Below, in pieces: positions 1 to 5,953 of a DNA stretch of 23,148 nucleotides. The translations under genes were made by a program, and so were the position numbers. The stretch lies in IMG/VR virus record IMGVR_UViG_3300009026_000065, positions 1 through 23,148 of that record; one strand, given 5' to 3'. The DNA comes from a virus. Under the pieces are notes generated by a model, which saw nothing but the letters and a program-made list of their open reading frames with translations, was not told where the DNA came from and did not search any database. The stretch's first letter is position 1. Every line of letters starts with the position of its first letter.

Positions 1-331
1 CTTCTTCTTCGTCTTCCTTAGCTTCTTTAACCACTGAACCATCTTCGTTTTCACCAGATTTTTTAACCTTATGCTTAGCTTTAAATTCCTTTTCGCCTTT
101 AGCGATAGGTTCTGCAACTTCAGCTACATCTGGTTTTTCGTGAGTATAGCCTTTACCCTCAAGATCTTTATGTTCCGCTTCGTCCTTAGCTACTTTCTTT
201 TCACCAGTTTCTGGGTGGAACATATCATGTGGATATTTAACTTCTTCTTTTTTCATTTTTTTCTTGCCGTAGCCTTCTAATACTTCTTGTGCAGCCTTAG
301 CAATGCTTTGTGTTAAATCTTCGTTATACAT
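1..331 (-). CDS. Charged, lysine/glutamate-rich protein, N-terminal part only (cut by window edge)
   Basis: The ATG at 331 opens a frame of 110 codons that runs off the window without a stop. The protein begins MYNEDLTQSIAKAAQEVLEG and then becomes rich in Lys and Glu. It carries a segment around residues 35-62 (HPETGEKKVAKDEAEHK, then GYTHEK). An AGGAGAAAG ribosome binding site precedes the ATG. I do not recognise the family with confidence. The composition and the place downstream of head-associated genes would fit a prohead core or other virion protein, but that is inference. Unlike the genes at 884-7405 it lacks the MKxFKExhxE-type N-terminus. Its promoter is not obvious; a TATAAATA motif lies 136 bases upstream, inside the preceding gene. 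Confidence 0.7.
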   Translation of the reverse strand, partial: MYNEDLTQSIAKAAQEVLEGYGKKKMKKEEVKYPHDMFHPETGEKKVAKDEAEHKDLEGKGYTHEKPDVAEVAEPIAKGEKEFKAKHKVKKSGENEDGSVVKEAKEDEEE

Positions 332-341
332 TTTCTTTCTC

Positions 342-641
342 CTATTGAATAAAAAGCATTCCTGATATTGCGGCCGCGGCTGCAGCTGTAATTATCCAGA
401 ATAGTTTGTTAATAACTTGTACGGTCTGGGCATTTTGCCTAACCAAATTTTCTAATCTATCAACTCTATTTATAAGAGTTAATATTTGCTCGCCTTGTTG
501 CTTACCAAAATCTGTTAATGTAATGATCTTTTCTTCGGCGCGCGCTAGGGCAATAATAGCATCAGCCATGTGATCGATTTTTTGTTCAATCCTATCAAGA
601 CGTTGTGATTGTTCGTCTCTGTGTTCTTTAGCTGTTGTCAT
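342..641 (-). CDS. Small coiled-coil protein with C-terminal membrane anchor (holin/antiholin-like architecture)
   Basis: This 99-residue protein has a long charged helical N-terminal part (about residues 5-75). Its heptad-like spacing of Leu/Ile (RLDRIEQKIDHM, then LTLINRVDRLENLV) predicts a coiled coil. A single very hydrophobic segment follows at about 80-98 (LFWIITAAAAAAISGMLFIQ). The layout is that of XhlA/hemolysin-like and other small tail-anchored phage lysis-associated proteins, with the N-terminal part in the cytoplasm. The seven-alanine run is encoded by a GC-rich patch (NotI-type GCGGCCGC near 371) unlike the AT-rich surroundings. The start ATG overlaps the end of the upstream gene by 14 bases, so the two are translationally coupled. 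A role in lysis is inferred from architecture only; a structural membrane-associated function is equally possible. Confidence 0.72.
   Translation of the reverse strand: MTTAKEHRDEQSQRLDRIEQKIDHMADAIIALARAEEKIITLTDFGKQQGEQILTLINRVDRLENLVRQNAQTVQVINKLFWIITAAAAAAISGMLFIQ
467..474 (-). promoter_or_regulatory. Possible late promoter inside a gene, flanked by inverted repeats
   Basis: TATAAATA occurs inside the coiled-coil/membrane protein gene and overlaps a perfect inverted repeat (AACTCT and AGAGTT). It points toward the gene starting at 331, 136 bases away. Chance occurrence in AT-rich DNA cannot be excluded. Confidence 0.3.
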
Positions 642-906
642 GTTTTATAACCCTACATTTGAGAGGAGTTACTCCTCTAATTAATCTGTGGTACTCTCCT
701 TCAGGTATATCAAATACCATTCCCTTTTTAAGCAACCATGGTAGACATTTGTCTACTTGAAATTGCCATCCTTCTCCCTCTAAAACTTCAATCTCTCTAT
801 CTTCGGCATCTCTATGCCAAACATATTCTGCGTCGTCTATTTCTGGAAAGAACGTTCTTACGTCAGCGTCTTCCCAATAAGGTTTACCAAAAGTAAGATC
901 CACCAC
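628..906 (-). CDS. Conserved-looking phage protein, possible cupin-like fold
   Basis: The 92-residue product is acidic and aromatic-rich (GKPYWED, EYVWHRD, EGWQFQ) and contains IPEGEYHRLIRG near residues 68-79. That motif resembles the strand-turn-His pattern of small cupin-like phage proteins. I do not know a function. The first two codons are both GTG; no in-frame ATG is available near the start, and a GGGG stretch lies a few bases upstream. The start overlaps the end of the upstream gene by 23 bases and the stop overlaps the next gene by 14, so it belongs to the same transcription unit. It lacks the capsid-targeting-like N-terminus of the genes before it. Confidence 0.7.
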   Translation of the reverse strand: MVDLTFGKPYWEDADVRTFFPEIDDAEYVWHRDAEDREIEVLEGEGWQFQVDKCLPWLLKKGMVFDIPEGEYHRLIRGVTPLKCRVIKHDNS

Positions 907-1273
907 CTTTAAGCCCCAAGTCCTTTGCGTATTTCGGTAACCGACAAGACCAATAACCCGGCTTCATTTTATCGTTTTTAGTATCACAGTTGTGACGTGA
1001 TGCAAAGTTTGCTGCAGCACCTCTATCATTAATTTTAGATGATAGTCCACCTTTCTGATCGCCAAAGGTTATTTTTTTAACATTTCCTGTTTTTGGGTCT
1101 TTAACGTATACCACGTATTTTTTACCATCAGCACTATTGCGTGATGGGCTGCCAAGTTCAACTTCTCGGCCTTTATATTCCGCTTCATCAAGCTCAATCA
1201 TTGGACTTTCCAATGGAACCATTGAACCTTCGTATAACGCAAATCCTTCTAAATGCTCTTTAAATGTTTTCAT
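884..1273 (-). CDS. Putative internal head protein with a Cys/His-containing phage domain (DUF5872-like)
   Basis: The 129-residue product starts MKTFKEHLEG, very close to the T4 capsid-targeting sequence. A possible gp21-type cut site is LYE|G at residues 13-15. The main domain (about 40-129) has the run KYVVYVKDPKTGNVKKITFG and then ASRHNCDT and GYWSCRLPKYAKDLGL. I remember this arrangement from the DUF5872 family of T4-like marine phages, but I have not tested the assignment. The two cysteines and nearby histidine could bind metal. The stop overlaps the next gene by 23 bases, and the start shares base 1273 with the stop of the upstream gene (TAATG type). The product is probably packaged in the capsid. 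Confidence 0.78.
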   Translation of the reverse strand: MKTFKEHLEGFALYEGSMVPLESPMIELDEAEYKGREVELGSPSRNSADGKKYVVYVKDPKTGNVKKITFGDQKGGLSSKINDRGAAANFASRHNCDTKNDKMKPGYWSCRLPKYAKDLGLKGGGSYFW

Positions 1274-1503
1274 TATCCACCAAACTCGTGGCCTGCAACT
1301 CGCTTCATTTGTTTCTTAAACTCTGCGAAATCAGGCTTTGTTTTATACAACTTAATAGATATCTCAGGACGATCTTTACCTTTGATTCTCCACTCAAATC
1401 CTTTTTCTTTATGTTCAGGCTTGGTCGTCTTTACTACGCGACGTTTAAATCCTGCTTCCCAAGATTCTGATCCTTCTTCAATATGTTCTTTAAATGTTAA
1501 CAT
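1273..1503 (-). CDS. Small basic putative internal head protein
   Basis: This 76-residue Lys/Arg/Glu-rich protein starts MLTFKEHIEEG. The N-terminus fits the capsid-targeting pattern with a predicted cut after residue 10 (IEE|G). The mature part is basic and has no motif I recognise (FKRRVVKTTKPEHKEKG, then FAEFKKQMKRVAGHEFGG). It sits in an uninterrupted minus-strand series with one base between its start and the previous stop, so it is almost certainly cotranscribed with the other proteins of this class. A basic packaged protein could bind DNA; this is inference. Confidence 0.7.
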   Translation of the reverse strand: MLTFKEHIEEGSESWEAGFKRRVVKTTKPEHKEKGFEWRIKGKDRPEISIKLYKTKPDFAEFKKQMKRVAGHEFGG

Positions 1504-1504
1504 A

Positions 1505-1720
1505 TTACGCTTTCTCTATCATTTTTAGTTGTACAGCTTCCGTTGGCTTAATACCACGACCTTTCCAAACCTTAGGAGTAATAAGAACCCTTGGGCCTCT
1601 TAACTCTTTAACAGTGTAAAGCTCTTTAGCTTCTTGAGGAGAATCAGCATATTGCTTTTTAATGCGTACTGTATCGCCTTCCTTAACCGCTTCAGTTATG
1701 TACTGTGCAAATGGTATCAT
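1505..1720 (-). CDS. Small putative internal head protein with SH3/KOW-like body
   Basis: The 71-residue product starts MIPFAQYITEAV. ITE|A at residues 8-10 is a textbook T4 gp21 prohead protease site, at the same position as in T4 internal proteins. After the cut the sequence VKEGDTVRIKKQY, ELYTVKEL and PRVLITPKVWKG alternates short beta strands and turns like a small SH3 or KOW barrel. A similar GDTVQVKE element occurs in the middle of the 3056-4327 product. Function is unknown. The gene is separated by single bases from both neighbours and has no promoter of its own. Confidence 0.7.
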   Translation of the reverse strand: MIPFAQYITEAVKEGDTVRIKKQYADSPQEAKELYTVKELRGPRVLITPKVWKGRGIKPTEAVQLKMIEKA

Positions 1721-1721
1721 A

Positions 1722-2258
1722 TTACTTATCGTCTATAATAATACCGAATGTATCTCTAATTTCGATTGTAGGGCCAGGACCAAATTTAGCGTCGCCACCG
1801 AGTAAGCCATCGAGAGTACCAGCTTCTGTGCTCTTATAAGAACCTTTCATAGCTTTAGTCATATTCTTAAGTTCTTTAGCATCAGTAGGACCTTGGATCA
1901 TTACTACAAAATCATTGCTTAGAAGGTAATAATCTTGCTTTTCAGTAGAATAGCTTGGTTCTTTTACAAACTTACCAAACTTTTTACCTTTCATACCAGC
2001 AACAGTAATTGAACCATCTTCGAGTTTAGCTTTCTTTTCTGCCTTAGAGATATAATCGAGAACTAAAGCTGAACCTTTTTTAGAGCACCAATCGCCCCAC
2101 ATTTTGGTAAGCTTCTTTTCGTCTACCTGAGACATCTTAGCCTTTTCGACATGCTTTTTAAATGCTTGAGCTACCAAGTTACCTAGCTGAGACAATGAAC
2201 CAGTCGGTCGGTATGCTTTTTCTTGCAACTCTGCTCTAATTTGTGTAAATTGTTTCAT
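1722..2258 (-). CDS. Putative internal head protein, unknown function
   Basis: The 178-residue product starts MKQFTQIRAELQEKAY. It resembles the capsid-targeting N-termini of its neighbours, with a possible cut at LQE|K (residues 11-13). The rest is a helical, lysine-rich first half (residues 20-90, including KMWGDWCSKKGSALVLDYI) followed by a beta-rich half (QDYYLLSNDFVVMIQGP, then GPTIEIRDTFGIIIDDK). I do not recognise the family. An AAGGATTT ribosome binding site lies upstream of the ATG. The 33-base gap before it holds AATAAATA, a weak match to the T4 late promoter. Confidence 0.72.
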   Translation of the reverse strand: MKQFTQIRAELQEKAYRPTGSLSQLGNLVAQAFKKHVEKAKMSQVDEKKLTKMWGDWCSKKGSALVLDYISKAEKKAKLEDGSITVAGMKGKKFGKFVKEPSYSTEKQDYYLLSNDFVVMIQGPTDAKELKNMTKAMKGSYKSTEAGTLDGLLGGDAKFGPGPTIEIRDTFGIIIDDK

Positions 2259-2291
2259 CGTTTTAAATCCTTTGTTTAAGTTTTAATTTAT

Positions 2292-3056
2292 TTATTGTTG
2301 AAGAAATCCACTCTTACGTATTGGTTTACGTGTTCCACCGCCTAGCATATTTGGATTAGTTGCCAAATGCTTAGGCAGCTTACCAAGATCTATAAGTTTA
2401 TGCAATTGGAATTGCAATGTTCTAATATCTACGCCAAATTCTCTTGCTGCTTTAGAGATACCCATAGAACCTTGTTTAGGGTTTTTCTTTCTCCAATCTA
2501 AATAGTATCGTAGAGCTTTTTGGTATACTTTATCCTTAAGGAATGGAATCTTTGTTGCTAGTGAAACGGGGATAGTAATTTCACCTAGCTCAATCATTTC
2601 TTCAGATGATTCCATTTTGTATAGCTTTTTAAGTCTTGCTACTTCAGCGTTAGCGGCTTTAGATCGTGCTTCTACGTCGTACCCGTTTTTCTTTAGTCCT
2701 TTAATAAGACGTTCACGAGCCGACGGTTTAGGCTTTTTTCTTCTAGCTTCCTCTACTGATTCATTCTTACCGATTAGTTTCCAACCTTGACGCTTCATCT
2801 TATCAGCAGTCTTACCGTCTACAGTACGCTGTTGTTTACCCTTTTTCATAACGTAAATTTCACGTCCTTCGTTAACCAATCGTAGAGTATCAGATACAAC
2901 TTTATCCTTAGATAAGCCACGTTTCATAGCTTCGATCTTCTTAGTAGCACCAGTCATATCGCCTGCCATACTCATAGCAATCTTAACAGCAGCTGCTACC
3001 ATATCAGGCGGAAATTTACCTTTATATTTTTCTCTGAGTTCTTTAAATGTCTTCAT
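2292..3056 (-). CDS. Putative internal head protein with C-terminal helix-turn-helix-like segment
   Basis: The 254-residue basic protein starts MKTFKELREKYKGK, a capsid-targeting-like N-terminus with a possible cut at LRE|K (residues 7-9). Residues 15-65 form amphipathic helices (FPPDMVAAAVKIAMSMAGD and following). The middle holds several lysine clusters (ARRKKPKPSARERLIKGLKK). Residues about 198-228 (MGISKAAREFGVDIRTLQFQ, then LHKLIDLGKL) look like a helix-turn-helix, so DNA binding is plausible. The start shares one base with the upstream stop (TAATG type), so translation is coupled. Function is otherwise unknown. It may be a DNA-organising protein inside the head or one delivered to the host. 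Confidence 0.72.
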   Translation of the reverse strand: MKTFKELREKYKGKFPPDMVAAAVKIAMSMAGDMTGATKKIEAMKRGLSKDKVVSDTLRLVNEGREIYVMKKGKQQRTVDGKTADKMKRQGWKLIGKNESVEEARRKKPKPSARERLIKGLKKNGYDVEARSKAANAEVARLKKLYKMESSEEMIELGEITIPVSLATKIPFLKDKVYQKALRYYLDWRKKNPKQGSMGISKAAREFGVDIRTLQFQLHKLIDLGKLPKHLATNPNMLGGGTRKPIRKSGFLQQ

Positions 3057-4327
3057 TAATCTCCCCTTACTTTTTTAGCAAGATCTGCGTCAGCCTTGCC
3101 CCAGGTTCCTGATGATTTTGTTGCGAATGAATTAACTCGAGCTAATCCCCATTGTGTAGGATTAGTTCCTGGTCTATGTGAAGAGCTCCAAGCTGCATAT
3201 CCTCTATCGAATACTTTCTTAAGAATAGCGTACGGCATGCCAGACTTATCAGCTTTTTTCTTCAGCGCATCTGTCACATCGGCCTTTTCTGTAATATTAA
3301 ATTCTTCGAAAGTTAGTGTATTTTCACCATACATTTTTTTAAAGTTCTTAGTATGTTTACTCTCTGGTGAGTCTGATCTTGGCTTATCATGTGCAGCTTT
3401 TTGTTTGGCTGTCATTGATTTGTAATTTTTTGATTTAGCTTCGTTTGCTTCGCCTGGAGTAGCCTTTTTATATTTTTTTAATAGCTCAGGTGTTCCTACA
3501 CCACAGCTTTTTTCAACTAATTCAACTTGGTCTAGCCAGACTTTCTTTGATTTATTTTCAAACTTAACAGTAAGATAATTAGCACCACAGGTAGTAATTT
3601 GGCCGATTTCTTTTGTTTCTTTTACTTGTACAGTATCGCCTTCAGTAAATAAATTACCTTCAATATAGTCTTCTCTTCTATCAGAAACCTTAGGTAATTC
3701 TACGTGTTTACGGAATGATTTTGTTTCTTTTAATCCCATTCCTTTACGTACAGCATTAAACAATTCTTTACTATCTTTGTAAGATGATGGCATTCCCTTG
3801 CTAAACAACTCCAAATCGTTATCAGCAGCAGCTACTCTTAACTTAGAGGCTGACATGCCAGAAACATCATCACTATCAGGATCTCTTTCGCCAGCAGATA
3901 TTACTTTAATCTTGCTTTCAAATTGGTAGAACCCATGTCGTGCTTCTACTCCGTTGTACTTATTGAGTAGAATTTCAAATTCTTTTACTCTATCAGAGCC
4001 TGCAACCATAGTCATTTTAGTAAACCCCTGATCGTATAGCTTACGCGCTACGTCAATCACCGTACGCGTATCAGTGTCTGCCATAATATTTCTGGCATGC
4101 TTCGGAAACATCTTACGTAGGAATTTTACTTTATCTCTGAATGGAAGAGGATTCTTCTTAGAGTCTTCGGATTTAGAGGCATATATTCTATACATGCCAC
4201 CTTTAGAAACTTTCTTTAATGTTTCAAATAATTTTTCATGCCCAGAAGTCGGTGGATTAAATCTACCAAACACAATGGTAACATCACCCTTTGCTTCTGT
4301 TACAAATTCACTAAACTTTTTAATCAT
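3056..4327 (-). CDS. Putative packaged nucleotidyltransferase (cytidylyltransferase fold) with SH3-like and DUF5824-like domains
   Basis: I place the start at the ATG at 4327, not at the GTG at 4339, because the protein then begins MIKKFSEFVTEA with VTE|A as a gp21-type cut site. Residues 15-195 form a cytidylyltransferase/NMN-adenylyltransferase-like domain. GRFNPPTSGH (21-30) is the T/HxGH nucleotide-binding loop, and SGMSASKLR (156-164) corresponds to the ISSTxxR motif, so catalysis looks intact. A middle stretch (GDTVQVKE, then LTVKFENKSKKVWL) is SH3/KOW-like. The C-terminal 75 residues (MPYAILKKVFDRGYAAW, then HRPGTNPTQWGLARVNSF) match my memory of DUF5824. The substrate is unknown; candidates are NMN, nicotinate mononucleotide or a phosphoalcohol plus NTP. 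It overlaps the upstream gene by 8 bases. Confidence 0.82.
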   Translation of the reverse strand: MIKKFSEFVTEAKGDVTIVFGRFNPPTSGHEKLFETLKKVSKGGMYRIYASKSEDSKKNPLPFRDKVKFLRKMFPKHARNIMADTDTRTVIDVARKLYDQGFTKMTMVAGSDRVKEFEILLNKYNGVEARHGFYQFESKIKVISAGERDPDSDDVSGMSASKLRVAAADNDLELFSKGMPSSYKDSKELFNAVRKGMGLKETKSFRKHVELPKVSDRREDYIEGNLFTEGDTVQVKETKEIGQITTCGANYLTVKFENKSKKVWLDQVELVEKSCGVGTPELLKKYKKATPGEANEAKSKNYKSMTAKQKAAHDKPRSDSPESKHTKNFKKMYGENTLTFEEFNITEKADVTDALKKKADKSGMPYAILKKVFDRGYAAWSSSHRPGTNPTQWGLARVNSFATKSSGTWGKADADLAKKVRGD

Positions 4328-4682
4328 TTTTTCCCGCACCGCCCTTTTTCTTAGCTCTATCAGCTGCCTTTACTTTTGGAAGAAGTTTCTTTGCAATTTT
4401 ATTTATTGCATTCTTTTTCATGGCTAGCTTCTTTTCGACTTCATGCTTTTGTGCAAAGGATAAGTCGTCTTTAGAGCGACCTTTAAGAAGTTTATTAAGT
4501 AAAACTTTCCTTGCTTGCATTTGAGCTCGACTTTTAAGCTGATCAGGGGATGCGAGTTTCTTAGCCGCTTTCTTGCGGCCAAGCATAATTTTGGCTTTAT
4601 TCTTTTTAAAGTTTACTTTGGCTTTCATACGCTGCACTGGTGTCAATGCTTCCAGCTGAGTATGGTCTTTAAAACTTAACAT
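4320..4682 (-). CDS. Highly basic helical putative internal head protein
   Basis: The 120-residue product has an estimated one third Lys/Arg and is predicted all-helical (RMKAKVNFKKNKAKIMLGRK, then LAMKKNAINKIAKKLLPKVK). It starts MLSFKDHTQLEAL, in the style of the neighbouring capsid-targeting N-termini. Cleavage at QLE|A (residue 11) would be atypical because Leu is at -2 and not -3. Such a protein is likely to coat or condense DNA in the head, similar in spirit to T4 internal proteins. No enzymatic motif is visible. A short 20-base gap separates it from the gene upstream, and its end overlaps the next gene by 8 bases. Confidence 0.75.
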   Translation of the reverse strand: MLSFKDHTQLEALTPVQRMKAKVNFKKNKAKIMLGRKKAAKKLASPDQLKSRAQMQARKVLLNKLLKGRSKDDLSFAQKHEVEKKLAMKKNAINKIAKKLLPKVKAADRAKKKGGAGKND

Positions 4683-4702
4683 GCTTATCCTCGGTATCCC
4701 AT

Positions 4703-5944
4703 TTAGTTGGGGTTATCCCAACCTTTTATAATATCTTTGCTAAAGTTGTTAGTAGAAAATTCCATTCTATCAACTAATTTAACAGCTCCACCGTCCATTC
4801 GATCTATAGCAACAAAACCTTCAGGGTTGGTTACTTTAAATCCGGATTTAGTCTTAACAAACGTCCCAATTTTGTTTAGTTTGTTTAGTTTATTTATAAT
4901 GATTAATTTACTATCTACCACTAAATTCTGTAAATCAAAGATTAATTGTAAGTTTTTCAAGTTCTTTTTGTCAAAAAACGTTAATATTTCATCTCGTTTA
5001 GCAGCTTGTGCGTCCTTACCTTTCTGACTACTCCTTTTGTCAATCTGCTTTTGGTATCTAGCTTGAATAAATTTTATCATACCGTCAGCATGAGCTCGAG
5101 TATTAGTAATTTTTTGGCCTGCTCTTACCTTAGTGTTATTATAAACATTAATCATAAGATTAAGTTCTTTATTGTCTTCAATAGTCTTTAAAGTTGACGC
5201 TGAAATTTTTCTAAAGAGAGAACCTGCTGCTGACAGCTTAGCGTTTAAAGCTTCGGTTTCATCATCAGTTAAAGTTGCAGTACCTGATAGATCATCAAGG
5301 GTAGCGTCCTGCATCCATACATTAGATGATTGCTTTAACTTACTTGATATGTTACCGCCAAACTCAGCTCTCATAGATTCAAACGTTCCACCAGAATAAC
5401 TAGTATGCCATACGATACCAACCTTAGCTTTAGATATTTGTCTTTCTATGGTTGATCCCTTTGGTACAGCATAAGCAATTGTATTAGGGTGAAAAACAAC
5501 CATTCTCTGGCCGTCGATTGTTTCATTCTTTAGATCAGATGAATCAAACATAAAGTCACCTTGAATGACCCCTTTAATTCCTACACCCTTAAGATTATCA
5601 AATGCTATTTTTAATTTCTTAGATAGATCGCCAGAAGTATCTGCATCGATATCAGCATGAGACTTATAAATCTTTGGATTAGCGTTAAAGATACCCTTCT
5701 TTGCTACAAAGAATTGACCATCAGATGGATCTTCACCAGCAAAGATAGCAGGAGCTCCGTCCCACTTAACAGTCACGTCAACTGAAGAACTAGCACTACC
5801 TTTTAGCATATCACGTAAAGAACGTAATGCCATAATAGCTTGCCGTGCGCCAGAAACACCACCATCGATGATTAGATCTTCAAGGTGAGTCATGTGCGTA
5901 TTTTTACTAGATGCTTCCGATAAATAATTCTTTAACGATTTCAT
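4703..5944 (-). CDS. Putative packaged ATP-dependent ligase/adenylyltransferase-fold protein (DUF6267-like)
   Basis: The 413-residue product starts MKSLKNYLSEAS, with LSE|A at 8-10 as a gp21-type site. The body carries the motif set of the covalent nucleotidyltransferase (DNA/RNA ligase, capping) superfamily: VKWDGAPA at 59-66 (motif I KxDG, K60 the likely nucleotidyl-lysine), QGDFMF at 128-133 (motif III-like), EGFV at 375-378 (motif IV) and VKLVDR at 388-393 (motif V). Between motifs III and IV is a long mostly helical insertion (about 185-360). I associate this with the DUF6267 phage family from memory. Whether it joins nucleic acid, adenylates protein or is inactive cannot be read off. 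Nine bases separate it from the upstream gene. Confidence 0.8.
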   Translation of the reverse strand: MKSLKNYLSEASSKNTHMTHLEDLIIDGGVSGARQAIMALRSLRDMLKGSASSSVDVTVKWDGAPAIFAGEDPSDGQFFVAKKGIFNANPKIYKSHADIDADTSGDLSKKLKIAFDNLKGVGIKGVIQGDFMFDSSDLKNETIDGQRMVVFHPNTIAYAVPKGSTIERQISKAKVGIVWHTSYSGGTFESMRAEFGGNISSKLKQSSNVWMQDATLDDLSGTATLTDDETEALNAKLSAAGSLFRKISASTLKTIEDNKELNLMINVYNNTKVRAGQKITNTRAHADGMIKFIQARYQKQIDKRSSQKGKDAQAAKRDEILTFFDKKNLKNLQLIFDLQNLVVDSKLIIINKLNKLNKIGTFVKTKSGFKVTNPEGFVAIDRMDGGAVKLVDRMEFSTNNFSKDIIKGWDNPN

Positions 5945-5953
5945 TAATATTCC

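Noticed and set aside
2289-2296. AATAAATA as a late promoter for the gene starting at 2258
   Set aside because: It deviates from the octamer in the first base, and the gene is already well placed in the upstream transcript.
3096-3425. Plus-strand open frames opposite the head-protein genes and elsewhere (for example 71-280, 3096-3425, 4074-4427, 4707-5027, 11671-12105, 18944-19252)
   Set aside because: They lie antisense to well supported minus-strand genes, lack ribosome binding sites and have low-complexity or implausible compositions typical of mirror frames.
4327-4339. GTG start adding MREK to the nucleotidyltransferase
   Set aside because: The ATG at 4327 restores the leader pattern shared with eight neighbours and reduces the overlap with the upstream gene.
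4891-4898. TATAAATA inside the ligase-like gene
   Set aside because: It is 216 bases from the next start and inside a coding region, so not listed as a promoter although counted in the strand bias. The copy at 9076-9083 inside gp41 is treated the same way.
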